DNA of 64,000 nucleotides, from the NCBI RefSeq assembly GCF_029504575.1, contig NZ_JAQFII010000001.1:806001-870000 (forward strand). Direction: 5' to 3'. A model generated the notes under the pieces. That model worked only from the letters and a program-made list of their open reading frames with translations, searched no databases and was not told the DNA's origin. Below, one piece after another: positions 24,271-32,958 of this stretch. How positions within the stretch are numbered: the first letter of the stretch is position 1; the number at the start of each line of letters is the position of its first letter. Source of the DNA: Streptomyces sp. SPB162. GTDB lineage: Bacteria; Actinomycetota; Actinomycetes; Streptomycetales; Streptomycetaceae. Position numbers and translations under genes: made by a program.

Positions 24271-24768
24271 TCAGGTGGCCGAACCGGCGGCCGCACCGGT
24301 CTTCAGGTCCGGGCCCCAGCGGTCGATCGACTCCTGGAGGTCCAGCGCCCGCAGCTGCGGCTCGCCCCCGGCGGGCCAGTCCGCGCGCGGCACCCGCCAC
24401 ATGACCTCGAACTCGTTGCCGTCGGGGTCCTTGGCGTACAGGGACTTCGACACCCCGTGGTTGGTCGCGCCGACCAGCGAGCCGCGCTCGGTCAGCTTGG
24501 CGGCGGTCTCGGCGAGTTCGCCGAGCGTGCCGACCTCCCAGGCCAGGTGGTAGAGGCCGACACGGCCCTGCTCGGGGCCGGGGGCGTCCGCCCCGAGCGC
24601 GAAGAGGCCGAGGTCGTGGTCGTTGAGGGTCTCCTTCGCACTGAGGAACGCGGCCCGGCCGGGGATCTCCACGTCGACCTTGAAACCGAAGACGTCGGTG
24701 TAGAACTCGACGGCGCGCGGGACGTCGCGGATGTAGAGCACTGCGTGGTTGAGGCGGCGTACGGGCAT
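24271..24768 (-). CDS. VOC-family (glyoxalase/extradiol dioxygenase fold) protein
   Basis: 165 residues. One VOC module is clear: opening RLNHAVLYIRDVPRAVEFYTDVFGF with metal-ligand H8, central LYHLAWEVGT with a second histidine, and KDPDGNEFEVMWR with the acidic ligand near the end. Family members bind a divalent metal and act as ring-cleaving dioxygenases, glyoxalases or resistance proteins. The two histidines and glutamate fit an extradiol-dioxygenase-like metal site. Substrate not predictable. The promoter region carries a striking AT-rich palindromic element (24839-24872), so it is probably under a MarR-type regulator. Confidence 0.85.
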   Translation of the reverse strand: MPVRRLNHAVLYIRDVPRAVEFYTDVFGFKVDVEIPGRAAFLSAKETLNDHDLGLFALGADAPGPEQGRVGLYHLAWEVGTLGELAETAAKLTERGSLVGATNHGVSKSLYAKDPDGNEFEVMWRVPRADWPAGGEPQLRALDLQESIDRWGPDLKTGAAAGSAT

Positions 24769-24838
24769 GGTGACGCTCCTGGTCTCACATCGGTCGGCAC
24801 CGTGGTGGCGGGACCCTTCCGACGGTACGCCGGCTCGG

Positions 24839-24872
24839 TTGAAACTTCAAGCAATTGCCTTGAAAGTTCAAG
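24839..24872. promoter_or_regulatory. Paired palindromic operator, MarR-like
   Basis: TTGAAACTTCAA (24839-24850) and CTTGAAAGTTCAAG (24859-24872) flank CAATTG, forming two near-palindromes about 20 bases apart. This AT-rich symmetrical block is sharply unlike the surrounding GC-rich DNA and lies 71-104 bases upstream of the VOC start. TTGAA/TTCAA palindromes are common MarR-family targets. The regulator is not adjacent. Confidence 0.55.
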
Positions 24873-24901
24873 CACCTGGTCCCGGGGCTTCCGGACGGCC
24901 G

Positions 24902-25795
24902 TCAGTGCACCACGTCGGAGAGCCGGACGAACCGATGACCGGACGCGAGCAGCGCCGGCAGGGCACGGGCCATACCCTCGGCCGTACCGCCCGCGGGATG
25001 GTTCATATGGCCGATGACGATCGATCCGGCGGTCGCCGTGAGCGCGGCGCGGTGCACCTGGGCGGGGGTGAACGTCGCGCCGGCGTCGGCGTTGACGCTG
25101 AAACCCGCGAACCGCTCCCCCAACTCGGCGACGATGCGCGCCGCGACGTCGTCGCAGTACGCGGTGCCGGACCGGAAGAAGCGCGGCGGATGCCCGAGCA
25201 GGGCGGTGAGCTTGTCCCGGTTACCCGCGACCTCGTCGAAGACCTCGCCCGCGTCGCGCGTCCCGGCGATGCCGTACGCGGAGCGGCCGGATACCGACAG
25301 CGGCCGGTGACGCGTGCCGTGGTTGGCAATCTCGAACAGCGGATCGCTCATGAGCTGGTCGAAGCGGGCGCGGTTGGCGTCCGTCCAGCGCGCGTTCAGG
25401 AAGAGCGTCGCGGGCACCTTGCGGGCCCGCAGCAGGTCGATCAGCTCCCGGTCGTAGCCCCCGCCACCCGGCCCGCCGCACGCGTCGAAGGTCAGCGCTA
25501 TCGCCCGTCCGGCGGCGGGCGGCAGCTCGGTGACCACTCCGGGGGCGGTGAAACCCCAGCTGACGGGGGTCATCCGGCCGTAGCGGGCGACGGTCGCGAC
25601 CCGGGTCGCCCGGGGAGCCGGCCCGGGCGGGGCGGACGCCGAGGACGGCGGGGCCGGGGGCGGCGTGCGGACCGTGGCGGAGCCGGGCCGGGAAGACGGG
25701 CCCCGCGGCCGTTCGCCGGGGTCGGACGACGCGGCGCAGCCCGCCAGGAATCCGCCCGCTCCAGCGGCGAGTACCACCCGGCGACCCAGCGACAT
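24902..25795 (-). CDS. Polysaccharide deacetylase (NodB) lipoprotein
   Basis: 297 residues. A signal with lipobox FLAGC (lipidated Cys about residue 20) is followed by a Pro/Ser-rich linker to about residue 65. The NodB domain then has the metal/catalytic TFDACGG motif, the HGTRH metal motif and FFRSGTAYCDD. The usual TFDD is TFDA here, so the second Asp of motif 1 is changed; the catalytic base Asp is kept. It would act at the outer face of the membrane on N-acetylated wall or capsule glycans. Monocistronic, same strand as the VOC gene but separated by its operator. Confidence 0.9.
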   Translation of the reverse strand: MSLGRRVVLAAGAGGFLAGCAASSDPGERPRGPSSRPGSATVRTPPPAPPSSASAPPGPAPRATRVATVARYGRMTPVSWGFTAPGVVTELPPAAGRAIALTFDACGGPGGGGYDRELIDLLRARKVPATLFLNARWTDANRARFDQLMSDPLFEIANHGTRHRPLSVSGRSAYGIAGTRDAGEVFDEVAGNRDKLTALLGHPPRFFRSGTAYCDDVAARIVAELGERFAGFSVNADAGATFTPAQVHRAALTATAGSIVIGHMNHPAGGTAEGMARALPALLASGHRFVRLSDVVH

Positions 25796-26044
25796 CCGTT
25801 CCCCCGCACATGATCCACAACGCGCTCACCCGGCCGCTACCAGCTATTTCCGATGACCATACGATGTGACCGCCGCCGGGGCGAACGGAAGATCGCCGAG
25901 CCGGGGCGCGGGCGGGTCGGCCGGTGCGGCGGCCGGACGCTCGGCGCCCGGTTTACGGAACTTTCTCCCTCCGGAGCGCGTCCAGTAGACCGGAGGAGAG
26001 GATCTCCGCGGCACGAAGCGGTACGGGAACGAACGGAGCTCTTG

Positions 26045-26962
26045 GTGTACATCGGCCTTCTGACAGCCGTCGCGGCATCGGCCTGCTACGGCACGGGGTC
26101 GGTCCTCCAGGCCGTCGGATCCCGTAAGTCCGCCCGCCGCGAGGCGTCCGCCGCCTCCACCGCCGGCACCACAGAGCACGGCGGACCGAGCCTGTCCTCC
26201 ACCGCCAAGGCCGCCGTGACCTGGGAGTTCATGCTCGGAACGGTGCTGGACTTCATCGGCTTCGGGCTCGGGGCACTGGCCGCCCGGCTGCTGCCGCTGT
26301 TCCTCTCGCAGACGGTGATCAGCGCCAACCTGGTGATCACCGCGGTGCTGAGCATCCGCATGCTCGGCATCCGGCTGAGCCGCCCCGAGTGGACCTCCAT
26401 CGGCGTCGTCTGCTCCGCCCTGGTGCTGCTGGCCACGGCGGCCGGCCCCGAAGGCAGCGGCCACACCCCGCGCGCCACCCACTGGTGGCTGCTGGTGGCC
26501 GCCGTGACCATCATCGGAGCCGGCAGTCTGCTGGTGCGCCGCCTCGGCACCCGCGGCGCGATCCTGGCCGGGCTGCTGTCCGGGCTGGGCTTCGGCGCCC
26601 TGGGCGTCGGCGTGCGCGTGCTCGACGGCGTGGACCCGTTCGACCTCCCGACGCTGCTCGCGGACCCCGCCCTCTACGCCATCCTGGTCGCCGGCATCGG
26701 CGGCATGTACCTCCACACGGTGGCCCTGCAGATCGGTTCGATCAACGGCGCCACGGCCGCCCTGGTGGTCGGCGAGACGGTGGTGCCGGGCATCCTGGGC
26801 GTGCTCTGGCTCGGCGACACCTCTCGCGACGGCTTCGGCTGGGTGGCGATCGCCGGCTTCGTCCTGGCCGTGACGGGCGCGGTGGCCGTCGCCTGGTACG
26901 GCCGGCACGAGAGCGCCGGGGCCGCGGAACCGGTGGCGGAGCTCACTCCCGCCGGAAGCTGA
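26045..26962 (+). CDS. DMT-superfamily membrane transporter
   Basis: 305 residues from GTG at 26045 (VYIGLLTAVAASACYGTGSVLQAVGSRK). The open frame runs upstream but that part is Arg-rich, not membrane-like, and lacks a ribosome site. About nine to ten hydrophobic segments and two EamA-like halves are visible; the second half ends GETVVPGILGVLWLGD...VAIAGFVLAVTGAVAV. It resembles the drug/metabolite transporters of Streptomyces whose substrates are unknown. A Ser/Ala/Thr-rich loop after segment 1 (about 30-50) is poorly conserved-looking. Confidence 0.8.
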   Translation: MYIGLLTAVAASACYGTGSVLQAVGSRKSARREASAASTAGTTEHGGPSLSSTAKAAVTWEFMLGTVLDFIGFGLGALAARLLPLFLSQTVISANLVITAVLSIRMLGIRLSRPEWTSIGVVCSALVLLATAAGPEGSGHTPRATHWWLLVAAVTIIGAGSLLVRRLGTRGAILAGLLSGLGFGALGVGVRVLDGVDPFDLPTLLADPALYAILVAGIGGMYLHTVALQIGSINGATAALVVGETVVPGILGVLWLGDTSRDGFGWVAIAGFVLAVTGAVAVAWYGRHESAGAAEPVAELTPAGS

Positions 26963-27050
26963 CACGGCGGAGCAGGGGGGTGCGCGGCCGTACGCGTGGC
27001 TGGGCGTAGCGTCGCGGGGGTTGAGCACGTCAAGAGAAGAGGGACCTGCC

Positions 27051-27647
27051 ATGGGTGAACTGATCCTGGTCCGGCACGGCGAGACCGAGTGGAGCGCGTC
27101 GGGGCAGCACACCAGCTACACCGACCTGCCGCTCACCGCCCGGGGCGAAGAGCAGGCGCGCGGTCTGGCGCCCCTGCTGGCGGAGTTCAAGATCTCGCTC
27201 GCGCTGACCAGCCCTCTGACACGCGCGGTGCACACCGCCGAGCTGGCGGGCCTCGCGCACGCCACCGTGGAACCCGATCTGCACGAATGGGACTACGGCG
27301 GCTACGAGGGCGTCAGCACGATCGAGATCCACCGCACGCGGCCGGAGTGGAACCTGTGGACCGACGGCGTGGCCGGCGCTCCCGGGCACCCCGGCGAGTC
27401 GCCGCAGGAAGTGGGCGAACGCGCCGACCGGGTGCTCGCCCGGGTGGACGCCGCGTTCCGGGACCTGGGGGACGACGGCGACATCGTCCTGGTGGCCCAC
27501 GCCCACTTCCTGCGGGTGCTGACCGCCCGCCGGCTGGGACTCCCGCCGGCGGACGGCGCTCTGTTCCAGCTGGCCACCGGTACCGTCAGCCGGATCGGCA
27601 GCGAGCACGGCCGTCCGGTCCTGGTGTCCTGGAACCGCATGCCCTGA
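27051..27647 (+). CDS. Histidine phosphatase family protein
   Basis: 198 residues from ATG at 27051. The phosphoglycerate-mutase-like core is complete: phospho-acceptor RHGET at the N-terminus, TSPLTRAVHTAELAG with the second arginine, acid E in HEWDYGGYEG, and the second histidine in VLVAHAHFLRVL. The size and the TDLPLTARGEEQA block fit acid phosphatases of the GpmB/CobC type rather than glycolytic mutase. Substrate unknown. The upstream gene is on the same strand with an 88-base gap. Confidence 0.88.
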   Translation: MGELILVRHGETEWSASGQHTSYTDLPLTARGEEQARGLAPLLAEFKISLALTSPLTRAVHTAELAGLAHATVEPDLHEWDYGGYEGVSTIEIHRTRPEWNLWTDGVAGAPGHPGESPQEVGERADRVLARVDAAFRDLGDDGDIVLVAHAHFLRVLTARRLGLPPADGALFQLATGTVSRIGSEHGRPVLVSWNRMP

Positions 27648-27772
27648 GCGGCGCCGGGCACCCGACTGCCGTGGGCCGTCAACACGGGACACGCCGGGTC
27701 ACCGGTACGTCGCCCTCTGTGCAGCACGGCTCGCGCCCTCGACACTGGAAAAACACTCACAAGGGAGCGGGT

Positions 27773-29293
27773 ATGACGGTGACAGCCGACCGGCAGGTAT
27801 CCCGCCTCACCTCGCCCTGGGTACGCGGCCTCGCCGCGGCCGCGGCGGGCGCCCTGCCCGCGCTGGCCTTCCCCGCGCCGTCGCTGTGGTGGCTGGCCTA
27901 CGTGGCGCTGGTGCCGTGGATCCTGCTCGCGCGCTCCGCCCCGACCGGCCGCCGCGCCGCACTCGACGGCTGGCTGGGCGGCGCCGGCTTCATGCTGGCC
28001 GTGCACCACTGGCTGTTCCCGAGCCTCAACGTCTTCATCGTCGTGCTGGCCCTGCTGCTGGGGACCTTCTGGGCGCCGTGGGGCTGGCTGCTGCGGCGGA
28101 CGCTGGGCGGCAGCCCCGACGCACGGCACGTGGCCGCCGCCCTGGTGCTGGCGCCGTGCGGCTGGCTGATGGTCGAACTGGCGCGCTCCTGGCAGTACCT
28201 GGGCGGCCCGTGGGGGCTGCTGGGGGCCAGCCAGTGGCAGGTCGCCCCCGCGCTGCGGCTGGCGTCGATCGGCGGGGTCTGGCTGATCAGCGCGCTGGTC
28301 GTGGCGGTGAACACGGCGGTGGCCGCGCTGATCGCGGCGCCTTCCGTACGCGCTCCGGCAGGCGCCGCACTGGCCGCCGTGGCGGTCGGCACGACCGCCG
28401 TGTGGCTGGGCGCGCCGGTGCCGGAGCGGACCGGGACCGTACGGGTGGCGGTGGTGCAGCCCGGAGTGATCGAGGGCGCGCAGCAGCGGTTCGACCGCGA
28501 GGAGGAACTGACCCGCACCCTGGTCGGGCAGCGGGTCGACCTGGTGGTGTGGGGCGAGAGCAGCGTCGGCTTCGACCTGTCATCCCGGCCGGACCTCGCC
28601 GACCGGCTCGCCACGCTCGCCCGGGAGGTCGACGCGGACGTCCTGGTCAACGTGGACGCCGAACGGGCCGACGGGCGCGGTATCTCCAAGACGTCGGTGC
28701 TGGTGGGCGCCGACGGGGTCACCGGCGAGAGCTACGACAAGATGCGCCTGGTGCCGTTCGGCGAGTACATCCCGTTCCGTTCGATGCTGGGCTGGGCCAC
28801 CTCGGTCGGCAAGGCGGCGGGCGAGGACCGGCGGCGTGGCGACCACCCGGTAATCATGACGGCCGGGCAGCTGCGCTTCGGACCGCTGGTGTGCTTCGAG
28901 TCGGCCTTCCCCGACATGAGCCGGAAGCTCGTCGACAGCGGGGCGCAACTGCTGGTGGCGGAGTCGTCCACCTCGTCGTTCCAGGGCAGTTGGGCGCCGC
29001 CCCAGCACGCCTCGCTCGCCGCTCTGCGGGCGGCCGAGACCTGGCGTCCGATGGTGCACGCCACCTTGACCGGGGTGAGCGCGGTCTACGACGGCCGGGG
29101 GCGGCCGGTGGGCTCGTGGCTGGGCACCAGCGCCGGCAAGGCGGCGGTGTACCAGGTGCCGCTGTCGGAGGGCCGCAGCCCGTACGTCCGGTTCGGCGAC
29201 TGGGTGCCGCACCTCGCGCTGCTGCTCGTCGTGGTGGCCGCGGGGTACGAGGTCTCGCTGCGCGTCAGGCGGTCTGCTCGCCGATCGCGGTGA
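27773..29293 (+). CDS. lnt: Apolipoprotein N-acyltransferase
   Basis: 506 residues from ATG at 27773 preceded by AAGGGAG. N-terminal six membrane segments (about 15-215) are followed by an extracytoplasmic nitrilase-like domain with the full catalytic triad E262 (VVWGESS), K323 (YDKMRLVPFGEY) and C374 (LVCFESAFPD), and a last membrane segment near the C-terminus. Lnt adds the third acyl chain to the N-terminal Cys of lipoproteins; in actinobacteria this gives triacylated lipoproteins. Substrates in this window include the lipoproteins at 24.9 and 30.3 kb. Its 3' end overlaps the converging oxidoreductase gene by 29 bases. Confidence 0.93.
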   Translation: MTVTADRQVSRLTSPWVRGLAAAAAGALPALAFPAPSLWWLAYVALVPWILLARSAPTGRRAALDGWLGGAGFMLAVHHWLFPSLNVFIVVLALLLGTFWAPWGWLLRRTLGGSPDARHVAAALVLAPCGWLMVELARSWQYLGGPWGLLGASQWQVAPALRLASIGGVWLISALVVAVNTAVAALIAAPSVRAPAGAALAAVAVGTTAVWLGAPVPERTGTVRVAVVQPGVIEGAQQRFDREEELTRTLVGQRVDLVVWGESSVGFDLSSRPDLADRLATLAREVDADVLVNVDAERADGRGISKTSVLVGADGVTGESYDKMRLVPFGEYIPFRSMLGWATSVGKAAGEDRRRGDHPVIMTAGQLRFGPLVCFESAFPDMSRKLVDSGAQLLVAESSTSSFQGSWAPPQHASLAALRAAETWRPMVHATLTGVSAVYDGRGRPVGSWLGTSAGKAAVYQVPLSEGRSPYVRFGDWVPHLALLLVVVAAGYEVSLRVRRSARRSR

Positions 29294-30185
29294 CGATCCG
29301 CTCGCAGAGTTCATGGGTGCGCAGCGCGTCCTGGGCGTCGAGCAGCTTGCCGCTGCGCACCGCGTCCAGGAAGGCCAGGATGATCTGTTCGATGCCGCGC
29401 TGGCGGGCGACCGGAACCCAGTCGCCGCGGCGGCGCAGCGTCGGCTGGCCCTTGTGGTCGATGACCTCGGCGAGGTTGACGACCTGGCGCTTGGTGTCGT
29501 CACCGCTCACTTCGAGGATCTCCTCGGTGGAGCCGCTCATCCGGTTCATCATGCCGATGGCGGTGAATCCATCACCGGACAGCTGCAGGACGACGTGGTG
29601 CAGCAGCCCGTCGCGGACCTTGGCGCGGACGTTGGTGTGCTCGACGGGTCCCGGCACGAGGTAGCGCAGGGTGTCGACGACGTGGATGAAGTCGTCGAAC
29701 ACCACCGGCCGAGGCGCCTCGGCGAGCCCGATCCGGTTCTTCTGCATCAGGATCAGATCGCGCGGGTGGTCCGCGCACTGGGCGTAGCCCGGCGCGTAGC
29801 GACGGTTGAAGCCGGCCATCAGGCTGACCCGGCGCTGCTCGGCGAGGTTCACCAGGTGCCGCGCCCCGGCCAGGTCGGGCGCGAACGGCTTGTCGACATA
29901 GGCCGGGACGCCCGCTTCGATCAGCGCCTCGGTGATCTCGACGTGCCGGTCGGTGGGCGCGTGCACAAAGGCGGCGTCGAGCCCCTGGTCGAGCAGGGCC
30001 TCCAGCGCGGTGTGCCGGTGCGGCAGCCGCAGGGCGTCACCGACCCGGTCCAAGGTGGCGGGGGTGCGGGTGTGCAGGTGCACTTCGATCCCCGGCAGGG
30101 AGGCGAGCACCGGCAGGTATGCCTTCTGGGCGATGTCACCGAGGCCGATCACCCCGATTTTCAGGGGGGCGTTGCCGGATCCCAT
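29265..30185 (-). CDS. Gfo/Idh/MocA-family oxidoreductase
   Basis: 306 residues from ATG at 30185, preceded by GGGAGAGG. The Rossmann motif KIGVIGLGDIAQKAYLP opens the protein and the family motif YVDKPFAPD lies near residue 100. The C-terminal alpha/beta domain contains the FDDFIHVVDTLRYL segment with the usual catalytic His/Asp pair region. Enzymes of this family oxidise or reduce sugars or cyclitols with NAD(P). No sugar-transport genes are adjacent, so the substrate is open. The last 29 bases are shared with the convergent lnt. Confidence 0.9.
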   Translation of the reverse strand: MGSGNAPLKIGVIGLGDIAQKAYLPVLASLPGIEVHLHTRTPATLDRVGDALRLPHRHTALEALLDQGLDAAFVHAPTDRHVEITEALIEAGVPAYVDKPFAPDLAGARHLVNLAEQRRVSLMAGFNRRYAPGYAQCADHPRDLILMQKNRIGLAEAPRPVVFDDFIHVVDTLRYLVPGPVEHTNVRAKVRDGLLHHVVLQLSGDGFTAIGMMNRMSGSTEEILEVSGDDTKRQVVNLAEVIDHKGQPTLRRRGDWVPVARQRGIEQIILAFLDAVRSGKLLDAQDALRTHELCERIVTAIGEQTA

Positions 30186-30337
30186 GTGCCTCTCCCGTTC
30201 TGCCGCTGCATGCGATGTGCTGTGGCAGCATACGGGGCGGCACACGGGGCCGCGGGAGCTCGCCCGCCGGTGGTGTCACCGCGCGTCACTCTTGCGGGGA
30301 ATACCCAAAGGCGCCACCGACCGGCAAAGTTTCCCGA

Positions 30338-30778
30338 ATGCGTCAATTCGCGGCAGTAGTGCTCATTGCGGCGGCTTCGGCCGTCACCGGGTGTACGACG
30401 GTGTCCTCGCAGCCCGCCCCCACGCCGTCGGCGGCGCCGGCTCTGCCGGACCTGCCCCGCACCCAGGACCGTACGGTCGTCCAGCGGCCGGACCCGGACC
30501 TGCAGTCCCTCGCGACCGTGGCCGCGGAGACGGACGCCGCTCCGCGGACACCCGACGCCTCCGCGCCGCCCGAGCGCGTTCGGCACCACCCCCGGGCGCA
30601 CTCCCCCGTGGCGCCCGCCCGACGTGACGCGGCGCCTGCCGCGAAAGCCGCTCCGCACCCCCGCCCCCCGGCGTCGCTGCCGGGCGGGGTGGGGGTCTGC
30701 GCGCTGGGTGAGACCTACGGCGGCTGGGGCAAGGGCAGTGACGCGTCACGCATCTGCCACGAGGCCTACGGCCGGTGA
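30338..30778 (+). CDS. Small Pro/Ala-rich lipoprotein
   Basis: 146 residues from ATG at 30338. The signal peptide ends in the lipobox AVTGC (C19). A long Pro/Ala/Arg-rich, probably disordered, region follows, then a short conserved-looking C-terminal module CALGETYGGWGKGSDASRIC with two cysteines that could pair. I recognise this kind of Streptomyces lipoprotein but no function. The upstream region lacks a good ribosome site. Its 3' end overlaps the convergent TPR-like gene by 13 bases. Confidence 0.65.
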   Translation: MRQFAAVVLIAAASAVTGCTTVSSQPAPTPSAAPALPDLPRTQDRTVVQRPDPDLQSLATVAAETDAAPRTPDASAPPERVRHHPRAHSPVAPARRDAAPAAKAAPHPRPPASLPGGVGVCALGETYGGWGKGSDASRICHEAYGR

Positions 30779-31260
30779 CCGGACCCGTCCAGACGCAGTT
30801 CCATCCGGCCGATCGCGGCCCGCAGGCCGTCGCCGTAGTCGTCGTCGCCAAGAGCGTCCGAGGCGTTCCTCGCGCGGAGGAGGTGGTTGCGCGCCAGCTC
30901 CCGCTCACCGACCTTGAGGTAGTCGGCGGCCAGGTTCAGGTGCAGTGACGGATAGAAGCCGCGCACGGCGAGCGACTCCTGGTGGCGGCCGGTGCGTTCG
31001 TCGCTGAGGCCGTCCGCCGCCCGCAGGGCTCGCAGGTCCCACTGCAGTTCGTCCTCGGGATCGTCCTGGACGTCGGCCATGAAGTGCGCGAGCGTGCAGC
31101 GGTGGAGGGGATCGCCGTCCTCGCCGATCTCCTCCCACAGGTGACCGAACCGGATCCTGGCCTCTTCCCGGTCGCCGCCGTGCAGCAGCATCATGACCTG
31201 GCCGATCCGCGTCATGACCGCGTCCTGACCGGCCCCCCAGCCCTGTTCCCGATCCGTCAC
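30766..31260 (-). CDS. Conserved TPR-like protein
   Basis: 164 residues from GTG at 31260, chosen because AGGAGG sits about seven bases before it. All-helical sequence with TPR-like repeats (ARIRFGHLWEEIGEDGDPLHRCTLAHFMADV and LNLAADYLKVGERELARNHLLRARN). No membrane segment or catalytic motif. Similar small tetratricopeptide proteins are common in Streptomyces and are of unknown role, probably protein-protein contact. Downstream neighbour on the same strand order is Ung, 78 bases upstream. Confidence 0.7.
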   Translation of the reverse strand: MTDREQGWGAGQDAVMTRIGQVMMLLHGGDREEARIRFGHLWEEIGEDGDPLHRCTLAHFMADVQDDPEDELQWDLRALRAADGLSDERTGRHQESLAVRGFYPSLHLNLAADYLKVGERELARNHLLRARNASDALGDDDYGDGLRAAIGRMELRLDGSGHRP

Positions 31261-31338
31261 TGCCGCCTCCTGCGCCCCGCGTGCGTCCCGTTCCCGCCGA
31301 TCCCTGACGACGCTAACCGCCGGGTCCGCCAAACCCGG

Positions 31339-32025
31339 TCAGGCGCGGACGCCGAGGTCGGGCACCCGCCAGTCGATCGGGTCGTGGCCCTGCGCCTTGA
31401 CCGCGTCGTCGATCTGCGTGAAGGGGCGGCTGCCGAGGAAGAGCTTCGCGGACAGCGGGGAGGGGTGCGCTCCCTGGATCACCGTGTGCCGCTCCGTGTC
31501 GATCAGCGGGAGCTTCTTCTTCGCGTAGTTGCCCCACAGCACGAACACCGCCGGGTCCGACCGCTCGGAGACTGCCTTGATCACCGCGTCGGTGAACTTC
31601 TCCCAGCCCTTGCCCTTGTGCGAGTTCGCCTCGGCCTCCCGCACCGTCAGCACCGCGTTGAGCAGCAGGACACCCTGCTCGGCCCACGGCATCAAGTAGC
31701 CGTTGTCCGGCACCGGGTGGCCAAGCTCCTCTTTCATCTCCTTGAAGATGTTGCGCAGCGACGGGGGGGTCCTGACGCCCGGCCGCACGGAGAAGCACAG
31801 CCCGTGCCCCTGCCCCTCGCCGTGGTACGGGTCCTGGCCGAGGACCAGCACCTTCACCTTGTCGAACGGCGTGGCGTCCAGGGCCGCGAAGACCTCTTCC
31901 CGGGGCGGGAAGATCTTGTGCGTGGCCCGCTCGGCCTCGACGAACTCGGTGAGCTGCTGGAAGTACGGCTTGTCCAACTCCTCGCCGAGGACGTCCTGCC
32001 AGGAGTCGGGCAGCATGCTGGGCAC
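31339..32025 (-). CDS. ung: Uracil-DNA glycosylase
   Basis: 228 residues from GTG at 32025, chosen over a longer frame because GGAGG lies eight bases upstream and the length then matches family 1 UNG (229 in E. coli). The water-activating loop GQDPYHG contains the catalytic D65; the PSLRNIFKE segment and the leucine-loop HPSPLS are intact. The enzyme removes uracil from DNA to start base-excision repair. It is monocistronic, followed by the TPR-like gene. Confidence 0.95.
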   Translation of the reverse strand: MPSMLPDSWQDVLGEELDKPYFQQLTEFVEAERATHKIFPPREEVFAALDATPFDKVKVLVLGQDPYHGEGQGHGLCFSVRPGVRTPPSLRNIFKEMKEELGHPVPDNGYLMPWAEQGVLLLNAVLTVREAEANSHKGKGWEKFTDAVIKAVSERSDPAVFVLWGNYAKKKLPLIDTERHTVIQGAHPSPLSAKLFLGSRPFTQIDDAVKAQGHDPIDWRVPDLGVRA

Positions 32026-32127
32026 GTCAGGAACCTCCGGTACACGATCCGTTGCTGGAACTGCGAACGTACCGGGACCCACTGACAACGCGTCCCCCGG
32101 GTGCGCGCACGGCGGGGGAACAGCACA

Positions 32128-32157
32128 GCCGGGCCCGGGCCGAGGCCCGGACCCGGC
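32128..32157 (-). terminator. Strong hairpin downstream of the first SDR gene
   Basis: A 13-base stem with one mismatch (GCCGGGCCCGGGC at 32128-32140 against GCCCGGACCCGGC at 32145-32157) and the loop CGAG lies just after the stop of the minus-strand SDR gene and before the ung start. It should end the two-gene SDR message. Confidence 0.65.
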
Positions 32158-32170
32158 TCGGGTGCCCGGC

Positions 32171-32935
32171 TCAGGCGACGCCCGCGTGCAGGAACAGACC
32201 GCCGTCCGCGACGAGGGTCTGGCCGGTGATCCAGCCCGCCTGCTCGGACAGCAGGAACGCGGCGGCGGCGCCGATGTCCTCCGGCACCCCGAGCCGCTTC
32301 AGCGGATAGCCCGACGCGGCCTCCTCCTCACGGCCCTCGTAGAGCGCCGCGGCGAACTTGGTCTTGACCACCGCGGGGGCGATGGCGTTCACCCGCACCC
32401 CCGGTGCCATCTCCGAGGCGAGCTGCAGCGTCAGGTTGACCATGGCGGCCTTGCTGATGCCGTAGGCGCCGATGAAGGGCGACGGGGCGAGACCGGCGAC
32501 CGAGGCGATGTTGACGATCGCCCCGCCGTTCTCCTTCTGCCAGGCCTTCCAGGTCTGCTGCGCGAAGCCGAGCGCGGAGATCACGTTGGTCTCGAAGACC
32601 TTGCGCGCGACGTTCAGGTCCAGCTCGGCGATCGGGCCGAAGACCGGGTTGGTGCCGGCGTTGTTCGCCAGGTAGTCGACGCGACCGAACGCCTCCATGG
32701 TGCGTTCGACGGCGACGGCCTGGTGGGCCTCGTCGTGGGCCTTGCCGGCGACGCCGATCACCCGGTCGGCGCCGAGCTTCTCGACGGCCTCCTTGAGCGC
32801 GTCCTCGTTGCGGCCGGTGATGCAGACGCGGTCGCCGCGGGCCACGAGGGCCTCGGCGATGCCGTAGCCGATGCCGCGGCTGGCGCCGGTGACGAGGGCG
32901 ACCTTGCCGCTGTCGGTGGGAATCTCACGTGTCAT
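32171..32935 (-). CDS. SDR-family oxidoreductase
   Basis: 254 residues. Classical short-chain dehydrogenase: cofactor motif TGASRGIG, NNAG (as LANNAGT), catalytic serine in NIASVAG, and YGISK with catalytic Tyr and Lys. Arg at position 42 (ITGRNED) suggests NADP preference. The gene ends GGLFLHAGVA. It lies 23 bases after a second SDR gene on the same strand, so the two are very likely co-transcribed; both resemble enzymes acting on beta-hydroxyacyl or steroid/lipid substrates in actinobacteria. Confidence 0.9.
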   Translation of the reverse strand: MTREIPTDSGKVALVTGASRGIGYGIAEALVARGDRVCITGRNEDALKEAVEKLGADRVIGVAGKAHDEAHQAVAVERTMEAFGRVDYLANNAGTNPVFGPIAELDLNVARKVFETNVISALGFAQQTWKAWQKENGGAIVNIASVAGLAPSPFIGAYGISKAAMVNLTLQLASEMAPGVRVNAIAPAVVKTKFAAALYEGREEEAASGYPLKRLGVPEDIGAAAAFLLSEQAGWITGQTLVADGGLFLHAGVA

Positions 32936-32958
32936 GGTGCTCAGATCTCCGATGCGCG

